Positions 34,601-42,413 of a DNA stretch of 64,000 bases are shown here, piece after piece. Source of the DNA: Beroe ovata (taxonomy: Eukaryota; Ctenophora; Nuda; Beroida; Beroidae). Both the position numbers and the translations under genes were made by a program. Under the pieces are notes generated by a model. That model saw only the letters and a list, made by a program, of their open reading frames with translations. It had not been told where the DNA came from and did not search any database. The stretch covers positions 189,059 through 253,058 of the forward strand of contig CAMPET010000089.1 in the NCBI GenBank assembly GCA_946803715.1. The letters are read 5' to 3'. How positions within the stretch are numbered: position 1 is the stretch's first letter; the number at the start of each line of letters is the position of its first letter.

Positions 34601-37600
34601 ACAGGATCCAAAGATAGAAGCACACAACGCCCGTTTGGCGGTACAGCTAGGTCTCCCCTCACTGAAATATTTATCTCGGATAGCTACTATGCTGTCGATC
34701 ATGTACGGGCTGGAAAACCGACCACTGTTTGCTGGTATGACGTCATTGCATATCACGTCATTATATCCCTACCCCCTACATTTGTGATGGATGTTCATTG
34801 TTTACAGTGAGATTGTGATGCGTGTTCCTATGATCGTGAATAAATTGTATAACCATTAACCAGTGTATGCATCAGCCCTTTCCCTGCTAGGCTCCGATAG
34901 GATAAACGTCCCGTCCGTCGGACTGGGAGTTGATAGCGAAGGTCGAGCACTGTTCGACTTCCTGCCGTACAATGACAAAAGTGGACTTCTGAAGGCAAGT
35001 CTTCCGATAATATACATGATTGCAGATATGAGTGTAATAAGGTTCATCTAGTTTCTTAGTTTGATGAGAGATTTAATAAATCGAGTCGATTTTTCTCTTT
35101 TGATCCTTATAAACAAGACACTTGACCTCTGACATTTTGACCTCTGCCTCCTATTGGAATTCTATAGTGGACTTATCTTATTATGGTATCATTAATTAAA
35201 CATGCTTCTGCACCGCTTCTGCACCCACTGCATTGTTGAGAATTTCTAAATGCAAGTTAGCAAGTTGGAGATTAAGATGAAAAGCAAATTTTGTCTTATT
35301 AAAATTGCTGTCGAAATGGAATCGAACTTTAGAAAATTCATAATTTGATTATAGAATATGAAACAATGGAATTCGGAAATTGCTATAGATCATGATCATT
35401 GACAGATAATGAAATCTATGGTTGACTGCAGTAGGAGTTGAGTTTTGAGTAATTCATGACTTATTCATCAATGAACTTCTTGCAAAGCTCAATCTCCCAA
35501 TACTGTCTCTCCTCCCTCATACAAGATTCGTATCCGGGAATATCACACGGTCCCCATATCTCAACCATCTGGCATCCATTCCACCAGAGGCAGTTATAAC
35601 AAACTTCCGTTCCTCTGTAACCAGGCCTGATGGGCACAAATTCAGCAGAGGCAGTAGCCATTACCAATACCAGGAACATCCAGAAAACCATCTTTCTTCA
35701 AACTGCTATAGAGTGGTTCAGATGAGTAAACCTAATGTTACCAAGAGATTGATTAGAGATGAACGGAATTTGTATCCAGGAGTATCATAACACACGGAAG
35801 AATAGAATGCTCATCATTAAGGATTTATCTCAGTACGATGATCAAATAGTAACATTAGACAAGCTCCCTTGTTGTTGGGAGTTGTGATCACTGCTTAACG
35901 CCGGGACCTCGGGTTTTTATGCAGACTCACAGACTAATGACCCATACGCCCTTTCCAGATCACTATTGTTTGAAAATGGTCATTGGTCTGGAGCATAAAC
36001 AACATGGAATTCCACAGCTCACAGAGCTCACCAATGACCCCATAATTGGGTGGACGACCGGGTATTCCACTGTATACGCTCCCTTCGACATCCGACCCAA
36101 CGACTAGTCTTTCCGACAAGCATAGCAAGTTATTTGTTGAAGATAACTCGGACATTTGTTGGTCTAGAAAACTTTGGTGGGAAAGATTTTAGGTCATTAC
36201 CTACCATCCATAAAGCCATCTTGCTGCTGTGCTGTTCACGGTCAGCAATTAGTAATTACTGCTATAGCGTCATGATTTTTAGGGAGTAAGACTTTAGAAT
36301 TCTCTCAAATTAATTTCAGAATTAATTACCTACATATCATGGATATAGGTATGCACGTCTCTTTACTATTAATTTTTTGATACCTATCTGTTTCTGATAA
36401 TTGTTTTTGAAAGAGTGAGACATTGGAACAAACGTTGTTCAACAAAGAAAAGTTGAATTAAAAATAATGATTGACAGAAGTTCTAATCCTGCTAAATGAT
36501 AAGGAGTGAAATCCTCAATAGCTAATCGCGAATCCTTTGCAAAATGCAAATTCGCCACTTGCTCCAAAATCTGCCATGCACCCTTCGAGGTAATCCATAT
36601 CACAGTCTCCCCAACCATAGCAATTAGATGCTATGAGACAGAAATCGCAAAACATTGACTGTCCACCTCCGTTTGCACCAGGCTTGATGGGCACATATTC
36701 AGCAGAGACAGCTGTAGCCATTGCCAATACCAGGAACATCCAAAAAGCCATCTTTCTTAAAGCTGCTATAGAGTGGTTCAGATGAGTAAACCTAATGTTA
36801 CCAAGAGATTGATTAGAGATGAACGGAATTTGTATCCAGGAGTATCATAACACACGGAAGAATAGAATGCTCATCATTAAGGATTTATTAAAGTTCGATG
36901 ATCAAATAGAAACATCAGACAAGCTCCCTTGTTGTTGGGAGTTGTGATCACTGCTGAACGCCTGGACCTCGGGTTTTTATGCAGATTCACATACTAATGA
37001 CCCATACGCCCTTTCCAGATCACTGTTGTTTGAAAATGGTGATTGTGCCATTGACAATGAACCTCCTATTTCTGAGAATTGAGCGGGCGCTGGGTACTCC
37101 ACGCTTAATACCTCGCAACATTCAACAATAAGTTTAATGTGAAATTCTGAAATTATAAAATTCTTATTTAAGTCAGTTTCGGACATGAAATTCGGTATAC
37201 ACAGACCCGGGACTACCTGACTTGATCCCTCTCACACAGGTTTGGTGGATCATGATACAGGGAATGTGCAGTACCGTACTGGAATGTCACCAGCAAGTCC
37301 AAGCACAGACGATGGAAACTGTGTATAGCATGCTGCGAGCTCTGGCAATTATTCCCGGCCCGCAGTTCCAAATACTGGTAATGTGTCACGAGCTCTTCCC
37401 CATGCTTACCAGGTACTTAAGTGGAAACACACATGTAATTAGCAGGTACTTGAATGGAAGCACACGTGTAATTGGTGTGGAAACACTTGTCATTACACTT
37501 GTTAGAGACAAGTTAGAACAACCGTGGTCAATCGTCGATGTGTCTGTGTGTTTCCCGTCCACTGTTGCGAGCAACATCACTTTATTACAGCTGGGCTAAA

Positions 37601-40600
37601 AAGAGTTCCCGTTTGAAATGGTCCCAATGCGAGAACATGGAATCAAACTTCAAGCATGCGTGTGGATTGGCTATTGAACTCGTCTGTGAAACCATCATTT
37701 CACTCAAGACAGAAAGAGAGAGATATGATTTCGATACAAGGGTAATGTTATAAGATGAAATAGCTGATGTTTCCAACTCGGTATGATCATGAATATCAAA
37801 GTTGTTCGACATCGATGATAGTTGACATCTACTTTTCAACTTGACAATGAGATAATAACTCTTGGTTGTTTTATTGTTCATTAGAATGTGATATTATCAG
37901 GTTGCTATCAACAGTCTCCTCAAGCACGTCATGGTGTTGCTCACGGCGTGTGTCGAGCAACCATTAGAGGGTGTGGCACGGGTAGGGTGTAGCTGCATTC
38001 GACACCTTCTCTTTAGTTCGGGAAAACAACTTGGAGATCATCTGAACGTGGTTTGCTTGGGTTTGGCAGACGCGTGCACCGCCAGCTTGCAACCTGTTCA
38101 GCATGTTCTCATCCCATTCAACCAGCCGTCCAGGTGATTACCTGGTGACAGTAATGAGTTGGTGACAATAATCACTTGGTGACAATAATCACTTGGTGAT
38201 TGTATCCTCTAATCAGGGATGAGGAGAATGGTTTGGTGCGCGTATATGCAAGGAAAGACACGCCGAGTGCGATTGCTAGTCGTCTCACTGCTTTGACAAG
38301 ACAAGTTTTCCTGGATGAAAAACAGGTAAGTTATCGATTTTAGTAACTCTAGATACTCTCCATGATCTCACCCCATATGGACTACCGCTCCAAATTGCAG
38401 CATATCGCGCTGTAACAAATCCCCCTCCCTCTCTATCACAGTGCTGCCAAGCCGATGTAGGGAGCACCAAGGACACTCTCACAGCTGTCTCCGCCGAGGA
38501 GAAGGCTGAACAGTACATGCGCTCGTACGTCATAGCGTGGCCACCTGCACCGGACCGCACCGCCCCGTCCCGAGTCCCGTTTAGTGATCTCGTGGTGGGT
38601 CTCCTGGCTCACTCCCTCCTCGTACAGACGATCAATGATCTGTTTGTGGGGGACAATCATCCTACTGCACACAAACCCACGGGGTTATCAGACCTCCTGA
38701 CTGTCCTCACGCCACAGGTGGGATCATATCACGGGATAAGGGTATCACGTGATGGCAACGGGCGTGATTCCTGGTGTTCTGGGTTCAAGCCCCGGTCATT
38801 TCCATACTATTATTGAGTTCCTTCAGTGTGTGGTCCTGATCTAATTATAATGACTCGTGTTAGAATTGTTAGAATGTGTTAGAATGTGTTAGAATTGTTA
38901 GAATGTGTTAGAATTGTTAGAATGTGTTAGAATGTGTTATAATTGTTAGACTTGTTAGAATGTGTTAGAATGTGTTAGAATTGTTAGAATTGTTNATCAG
39001 ACCTCCTGACTGTCCTCACGCCACAGGTGATGGCAACGGGCGCGATTTCTGGTGTTCTGGGTTCAAGCCCCGGTCATTTCTATACTATTATTGAGTTCCT
39101 TGCCTATTCAGTACCTAAGTGGTCATGATATCATTAAAATGTTAGAATGTGTTAGAATGTGTTAGAATGACTCGTGTTAGAATTTAGATGAGTCAACTGC
39201 CTGAGTTGTTATCGTAACGAGTGCTATTTCAGACAATGTCTAAGCTGTTGGATGTGGTTTGGGATAGCTATGAACTGTGTATCACCTTCAACAACAGGCC
39301 TGGCCTCAGGTAACATTACTGTCCATTACACGCACTTGAGTATTGTTGGGAAATAGGGCGTCGAATTCACCAATGAGCTTCATTTCCAGAAATTATTACA
39401 TTTAAACAGACCGTTACAGAACTTTGAAACGTTTATTAATGTCATACGTCCCTTTCCATATTACTATATTAGTTTCATTAGCCACACGATGGAAAATGGA
39501 ATTTATTTGTTACTTATAACAGCGAAATGTTTTGTAACTTTAGCCAGGAGTACTAATAGCTAACACATTGGATAGCATGTTTTGGGAATTCCCAGCAAAA
39601 CAAAAAATAGTATAGTGGGAAATATAGTAGTAACAAGTACATGTATTGTTACATGTAATGTTACAGATATTTGATGTAATGTTACATGTAATGTTACAGG
39701 TACTTGATACAAAAGGTGGGCTCTCTTCACGACTATACACCGGGACTTGTCAAGCAAGCCCAGAAGAGCTACATTACCTACATCAATACAATCCTATATC
39801 TGAGGATAAACGTCAAGAAACAGAATGAGGGAGCTGATGATGCTAGGGGTGGAAGCAGTTACAGTCATGCTGGTCTATGTTTGGATAGGTAAGTTCCTGA
39901 TAATGGACACATCTCTTGACACCACTTCTACCCAGCACCAGTGTTACAACTGATTTCACTTTTACGCCACTTTCATTCCACTCTTGACACCACTCTCATT
40001 CCACTCTTGACACCACTCCTATGCCCTGTTGACACCACTCCTATTTCACTCTTGACACCACTCTTATCCCAGTATTGACACCTCCTGGGAAGGTATCCTA
40101 GACACATGTTTGAAGGAGGCCAGCAGGCAGCTCTGTACAGCCTACTCTCACATGGAGCACACCAACATGGTGCGTCAAGCACCATCTCCTCCCAAAAAGG
40201 TAGACTCATATGATGATACTCGAAACTCACGCCACTTCTGACCGTTAGATAATATGAAAAACATAAATCAAGTTGTGACAGTCAAGTTTTTCTGGGGCCG
40301 AATCAATAAAATTGGGAAAATTTTGGACTATCGTAACATCTTGACTACAGCAGGCCGGGAGACGAGATTCGTCCGTCAGTGTGCCCTCCGGTAACGTAGA
40401 GGAGAGGTTCTCTATCAACGACATCGAGCATTGGACCAGCACTGTAGTCTCTGTTCTGAACATGTGAGTGTTATTCCTCTGTGACACCACTTTTGTCATT
40501 ACAGGTGATAGATATAAGTGGTGTCATGACACCGATGACACCAATGATGTTACCATTTCTGATGACACCTAATTCACCACCAATCCTCTCCAGGTACTAC

Positions 40601-40747
40601 AATTTGAGTGACGATATGTTCTCCCTACTTCTCCCTGCTATATACCCGTCTGCTGTGGAGCTGTGTGTCAATGTCACTGACCCTCTGGTACGAAATTCAG
40701 TGAAAAGTATTCTCGAAAAAGTCGGACGACTGAAAAATATCATCTGA
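19696..40747 (+). CDS. ARFGEF3: ARFGEF3/BIG3-like protein with degenerate Sec7 region, 33 exons, about 1908 residues
   Basis: Relative of the large ARF guanine-nucleotide exchange factors; BIG3 acts as a scaffold rather than a proven exchanger. Exons: 19696-20064, 20165-20359, 20442-20723, 20801-20901, 20976-21132, 21211-21522, 21597-21779, 28566-28719, 28941-29129, 29226-29376, 29511-29678, 29825-29924, 30461-30559, 31426-31567, 31708-31916, 32022-32389, 33100-33301, 33422-33538, 33637-33732, 33986-34078, 34301-34477, 34605-34734, 34864-34994, 37240-37412, 37591-37741, 37901-38133, 38217-38325, 38442-38717, 39233-39309, 39700-39888, 40073-40199, 40351-40463, 40594-40747. All phases agree. 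Family landmarks: LLTLQKEATKYRNIQ at the N-terminal DCB-like region, HVLSMDALLNVGLDVG, VGCSCIRHLLFSSG, FSDLVVGLLAHSLL, and a helical end closing LEKVGRLKNII. The start at 19696 is tentative (an upstream exon joining at about 19670 is possible). The 30771-31229 gap may hide an exon. Confidence 0.9.
22224..25646 (+). CDS. LDLa-domain 7-transmembrane receptor 1 (class A GPCR), interrupted by an assembly duplication
   Basis: Predicted secretory-pathway plasma-membrane GPCR with LDL-receptor class A modules outside, as in relaxin-type and GRL101-type receptors; the ligand is unknown. ATG 22224 opens a signal peptide (MNLTVLMTTMILTSGIQS). LDLa modules include CDGFHDCKDNSDEC, CDGKTDCKDGFDEKAC and CDHVKDCSNGMDEC. 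The 7TM part has the TM3 end SITRCISC (a divergent DRY position), CWIP in TM6 and NPLFYS in TM7. The frame as given is 1140 residues, but 22810-23876 is repeated at 23878-24944 with a single N between, so a second LDLa/7TM stretch is spliced into the middle. Collapsing the repeat gives a normal protein of about 784 residues, like its neighbour. The gene is intronless and lies inside an ARFGEF3-like intron. Confidence 0.88.
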   Translation: MNLTVLMTTMILTSGIQSTIALRNVTDKTRGIVLLPSSNLGLLHDFPSSLKSCVSGMLYNGIASLEEGSVYKYSEGKAVEMNASDTEYPNCEFNMDLILVLSFPTKIKGFVKAQWSKLRNFDWFCRVEDEQTALCNGESYCLSDECNCTNNSVFYCLDGHGCVSTKNICDGFHDCKDNSDECMCEGYLQLNCAVLSYKTYCVSVEKFCSELYFMKVFRHCAKESGVSYNCSKYKNFEGYLPEETNPIYVCLSQYYHRISDKIGMDYFCRTKCQPFYNNESWDPFCDHLIYTTPTGDYGFSFVCDESLHLFSEICDGKTDCKDGFDEKACPGRFYCSEDEVEWVSPEKTCDHVKDCSNGMDECGECVMGSFSSTKFLISSKFMILCTIFTGVAIVTMNAYYGFKCYRRTPSNHVGVIDRISRLQCYFYDFLTGIYLCCILLASFMIKQTKGDYCQFDQEWRASGYCTTLGVIFTTSSHGSLLSITLLSITRCISCVSNNTLHIKSSVVIYISIGLILINFANSVIPILPLWSVQDIFRSEIFLTYNKKNPFIXYKTYCVSVEKFCSELYFMKVFRHCAKESGVSYNCSKYKNFEGYLPEETNPIYVCLSQYYHRISDKIGMDYFCRTKCQPFYNNESWDPFCDHLIYTTPTGDYGFSFVCDESLHLFSEICDGKTDCKDGFDEKACPGRFYCSEDEVEWVSPEKTCDHVKDCSNGMDECGECVMGSFSSTKFLISSKFMILCTIFTGVAIVTMNAYYGFKCYRRTPSNHVGVIDRISRLQCYFYDFLMGIYLCCILLASFMIKQTKGDYCQFDQEWRASGYCTTLGVIFTTSSHGSLLSITLLSITRCISCVSNNTLHIKSSVVIYISIGLSLINFANSVIPILPLWSVQDIFRSEIFLTYNKKNPFISSNPLNFSLLKGTHNRVFKSSTSDLHEVLSDFRGTTSDASMWHTTEIGFYGITRICVHAIFKTQKEFMTYKISYLFTIFTVLLTVCSSYIAIIKKNVMSERAVRKNSGYDAPAQLSLTLKVILMISSQLLCWIPFIFAVTYYTIKPPVPGYVFETFALIIIPANSFLNPLFYSSLYKSFADILKSLFASKFWKVSTGSKVHDPIEIELPNIPINKTMSSSYASKSKQMSQRNY
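23877..23877. other. Single-N contig join inside receptor 1
   Basis: The 1067 bases to the left (22810-23876) are repeated directly on the right (23878-24944). I count at least seven differences, all between about 23380 and 23770. Overlapping haplotype contigs joined end to end explain this best. Confidence 0.85.
25802..28135 (+). CDS. LDLa-domain 7-transmembrane receptor 2 (class A GPCR), 777 residues
   Basis: Paralogue of the upstream receptor, intronless, same strand, 155 bases downstream. ATG 25802 gives a signal peptide (LLVLQSLPLVLTWV). LDLa modules lie near residues 150-185, 305-345 and 350-380. A full 7TM domain follows, with SITRCISC after TM3, CWIP in TM6 and NPLVYS in TM7. Two blocks are almost identical in DNA to receptor 1 (first LDLa to VSVEKFC, and GFSFVCD to TM6). 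The sequence between them, the N terminus and the C-terminal tail are clearly diverged, so ligand-binding and intracellular tail parts differ while the core is shared. The predicted role is G-protein signalling at the cell surface; ligand and coupling are unknown. Confidence 0.93.
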   Translation: MKNMGADEKMLFKLLVLQSLPLVLTWVNFTNETHGILLPSKDDNTVDYPYNRRSCIHNALLTRILSGKGNTLYRNLMSNLVEVSDPILNELPYCEFNVDMISVLREKVIVGFKKQQWHHLAGLRWFCKIADFKSVHEGSKYLCDNFSYCLSDECSCSNSSLFYCLDGHGCVSTKNICDGFHDCKDNSDECMCEGYLQLNCAVLSYKTYCVSVEKFCIGMSHIKDFKHCAKESGLTVNCSRFESKHATFYLITNPILQCFDDFLYKFEATTNLKDFCLTKCKAYFKNESWEYFCSHIIFTSPEGTFGFSFVCDQSLHRFSEICDGKTDCKDGFDEKACPGRFYCSEDEVEWVSPEKTCDHVKDCSNGMDECGECVMGSFSSTKFLISSKFMILCTIFTGVAIVTMNAYYGFKCYRRTPSNHVGVIDRISRLQCYFYDFLMGIYLCCILLASFMIKQTKGDYCQFDQEWRASGYCTTLGVIFTTSSHGSLLSITLLSITRCISCVSNNTLHIKSSVVIYISIGLILINFANSVIPILPLWSVQDIFRSEIFLTYNKKNPFISSNPLNFSLLKGTHNRVFKSSTSDLHEVLSDFRGTTSDASMWHTTEIGFYGITRICVHAIFKTQKEFMTYKISYLFTIFTVLLTVCSSYIAIIKKNVMSERAVRKSRSYDTPAQFSLKIKVMLMISSQLLCWIPFIIAVTYYTIKPPVPSYVFETFALIIIPINSLLNPLVYSPLYLKVLKGVNTLLLKLQKRKEPLVIQAPIELNSLVRRANPTDGQ
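29226..29924 (+). other. Degenerate Sec7-like segment of the ARFGEF3-like gene
   Basis: Exons at 29226, 29511 and 29825 encode a segment reading FASDMCATL and NADSMYVTTYMALDLTRRL. This aligns by eye with the Sec7 core that in active ARF exchangers reads FAxxYC and DTAYVLAYSIIMLNTDLH. The preceding LPGEAQ-type glutamate-finger motif is replaced by IEDPHTLDLSIQQ. By family knowledge this predicts no or weak exchange activity, as proposed for vertebrate BIG3. Confidence 0.7.
30660..30770. repeat. CA-rich microsatellite running into the assembly gap
   Basis: ACACAGACAC-type sequence becomes pure CA just before the N run, which explains why assembly stopped here. Confidence 0.9.
30771..31229. other. 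Assembly gap (459 N)
   Basis: Unknown sequence within the intron between the ARFGEF3-like exons ending 30559 and starting 31426. The flanking exons are phase-compatible (0/0), so no exon need be missing, but one of a length divisible by three could be. Confidence 0.95.
35461..35691 (-). CDS. Small secreted six-cysteine peptide A, 76 residues
   Basis: An intact short gene antisense within an ARFGEF3-like intron. It has an N-terminal signal peptide (MVFWMFLVLVMATASA), then a mature part of about 60 residues with six cysteines spaced CX2CX5CX8CX7CX12C, probably three disulphides, and an acidic end (FIDE). It is paralogous to the gene at 36515: signal peptides nearly identical, mature parts diverged except for the cysteines and the E[FY]VPI[RK]PG opening. 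I do not recognise the family. A secreted defence, toxin-like or signalling peptide are all possible; none is shown by the sequence. A TATA-like GCATAAAAAC lies 222 bases upstream of the start codon. Confidence 0.75.
   Translation of the reverse strand: MVFWMFLVLVMATASAEFVPIRPGYRGTEVCYNCLWWNGCQMVEIWGPCDIPGYESCMREERQYWEIELCKKFIDE
35700..35982 (-). promoter_or_regulatory. Conserved upstream region of peptide gene A, with TATA-like box
   Basis: This stretch is nearly identical to the one upstream of peptide gene B (offset about 1060 bases), including GCATAAAAAC on the minus strand at 35913-35922. The homology stops near 35982, so the duplicated unit was gene plus roughly 290 bases of upstream DNA. 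Several ATGs lie between the TATA-like box and the start codon, so a 5' untranslated intron is possible. Confidence 0.65.
36515..36751 (-). CDS. Small secreted six-cysteine peptide B, 78 residues
   Basis: Tandem paralogue of peptide A, same strand, about 820 bases upstream of it in transcription order. The signal peptide is MAFWMFLVLAMATAVSA. The mature part begins EYVPIKPG, has an insert of glycines, and carries cysteines in CX2CX5CX5CX7CX12C. Only the third gap differs from peptide A. Conserved cysteines beside diverged intervening residues suggest a folded disulphide peptide under changing selection. It is antisense to ARFGEF3-like transcription; no function can be assigned. Confidence 0.75.
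   Translation of the reverse strand: MAFWMFLVLAMATAVSAEYVPIKPGANGGGQSMFCDFCLIASNCYGWGDCDMDYLEGCMADFGASGEFAFCKGFAISY
36760..37045 (-). promoter_or_regulatory. Conserved upstream region of peptide gene B, with TATA-like box
   Basis: Counterpart of the region at 35700-35982. It has the same TATA-like GCATAAAAAC (36973-36982), again 222 bases from the start codon. Its conservation relative to the diverged mature peptides suggests shared regulation or a recent duplication. Confidence 0.65.
38735..38795 (+). repeat. tRNA-like fragment, possible SINE head
   Basis: CTGGG-TTCAAGC-CCCGG at 38779-38795 forms a perfect five-pair T-arm with a seven-base loop and matches the polymerase III B box. TGGCAACGGG about 31 bases upstream is a loose A box. 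No acceptor stem or anticodon arm can be folded, so this is a tRNA-derived repeat or coincidence, not a tRNA gene. The same motif recurs at 39057-39073 in the duplicated copy. Confidence 0.35.
38861..38994. repeat. Tandem TTAGAATGTG / TTAGAATTG repeat
   Basis: About twelve units of 9-10 bases, with a shorter run again at 39139-39183. The repeat is the likely cause of the adjacent assembly break. Confidence 0.85.
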
Positions 40748-42413
40748 TGGAAGATAAGGACTTAGTTATTGCCGATATATGTTGACTGATGACCCAGTAT
40801 TGATAATACCGATTTTATTTGACCTATTTATCGATTCTATTTGAGTGACATGATTTAAATTTAAGTATTTATTTTCTTTTAGTTCACTTTTTGTTCCAAA
40901 GTTGCTAAAATTGTTTTAATTCATCGCCTCAGAATAATTGATTTCAGTACAAGCAGGTCTTGTACATATTATTTATGTTATTTTCATTAATCGTTCAAAC
41001 CAGCGATTTTCATTGGATGTCACTTTTAGTTGGAAATTCCATGACCAATTGTTTTTTTTTCGTTCGTTATTTGACCTCCGTAATTACCATCTATCAAATA
41101 CATTGTTTTATTTGTCCTGAGATATCACTTACGTTCAGTATTTAAGACATGATGCAATAAGTATTGTACGTGCATGAGCTTGGATACCAGTTACCACTTT
41201 GGGATAATCGATATACAATTTGTACCAAATGGGCAAGCAATTTGTCCCACATTCTGGTATGTTGCGTAACGCGCTGAACGTTTCTAATAGTCATATGTGC
41301 GCTAAAGATCGATTATATTAGGCGCGCGCGCAAGTGCACACGAATTTTCTTATCACAGTGCGCGCGGAGCAGAAGGCAATCTCTGGAGAACTGAAAAATG
41401 GTTGATCTTCATTCTTTGAGTAAATTCGTGAGCTTGTTTCACAATATAAAACACATTATACAGTTCGACATTAAATCAAGTGTCACAATCTTCACTGAAA
41501 TTAAAGAACAAAAAACCTAACTCGACATCGTTGACCTGCCGCATACAAGCAGTTCAGCAACACCCATGAAAATTTTGCTATAGATCCATCCTATAGTTAG
41601 GTACACACTTTAGTTGTCTTGTGTCAATGAATGTATGTCAGCATATTCATTTACCGTTTAGTTTCGACTGTATGATCACATTAATGTACTCGCCATTGTT
41701 AATTTGTAACTTCTACAAAAGAACCAAAGCAAATAGCAATGCCAAATCATTTAATGACGAGCAATCGACAATAGGTTTCAACATGCATGCAAGAAGTTAT
41801 CGAAAATTTCTTTCTCCCATAGAATTTTTTCAACTTCTAGTAAGCATTTTCATTTTACTCAATAGCGTGAGTGAGCATGGATCATTATTAAAACCAGAAA
41901 ACTATTTAAACTTTCTCTCGCAGGAGACGCGTCTCATTAACATGGACCACGTTTCCAAGCGCACATTTCGCCGCACACAAAGTGTACCAAGTAACGTTTT
42001 AGCCGGGAGAGAGCAGTTTTAAAGAAGAGAAAGAGATTGATCGATATTAAACTTTTATGCTTGTGCAGCTGTGGCCACATTATATCGTTTGCATCGATAG
42101 TTGATGCACTGTGAGACTCAATACAATCGACCAAACAGACCTCTCTAACACACTATTTGCCACCGTCTCTATTTTTGTCAGCCACCCCTCTCTTCATTTG
42201 ATATGTTGTCATGCAGCTTGATGTGTGTCCACTGTGCAGCTGTATGCATTTCCGTGTGACTGCACAGTGACTCCATTATAGTACAGTACCTGCATAACAG
42301 TTCTGTCGTTCTTTACTCCTCTACACATATTATCGTAATCTCTACACACATTACCGTAATTACGTGTCATTTATCACGTGAAATTACCGTAATGTCGCAT
42401 TATTCAGGCAACC
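40748..42413. other. Intergenic between the ARFGEF3-like and first SAXO-like genes
   Basis: AT-rich, with ARFGEF3-like 3' untranslated sequence at the left. A GCGCGCGC-containing patch at about 41320-41365 resembles the composition of the MITE centres, but I find no termini. An open frame at 41621-42022 has no recognisable domain, a poor start and AT-driven composition, and is not called. Confidence 0.55.

Larger units (their letters stand above)
34995..37239 (+). other. 2.2 kb GC-AG intron of the ARFGEF3-like gene hosting two antisense peptide genes
   Basis: The exon ends ...GLLKA-frame at AAG followed by GCAAGT instead of GT, a known minor donor class with an otherwise perfect consensus. 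The acceptor CACACAG precedes VWWIMIQG. Both sides are phase 0 and the joined protein agrees with the family. Two small minus-strand genes lie inside. Confidence 0.75.
38687..39100. repeat. Assembly duplication around a single N (38995) at the end of an ARFGEF3-like exon
   Basis: Sequence from ATCAGACCTCCTGACTGTCC (38687) is repeated from 38996, with a 31-base difference just after the splice donor and a few substitutions, then diverges. The join falls in an array of TTAGAATGTG units. The coding exon ends at 38717; the second copy of its last 31 bases is an artefact or haplotype copy and is not used. Confidence 0.8.

Noticed and set aside
41621-42022. 133-residue plus-strand frame between the ARFGEF3-like and SAXO-like genes
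   Set aside because: No conserved motif, no supporting splice context and an AT-driven composition; it could be real but nothing supports it.
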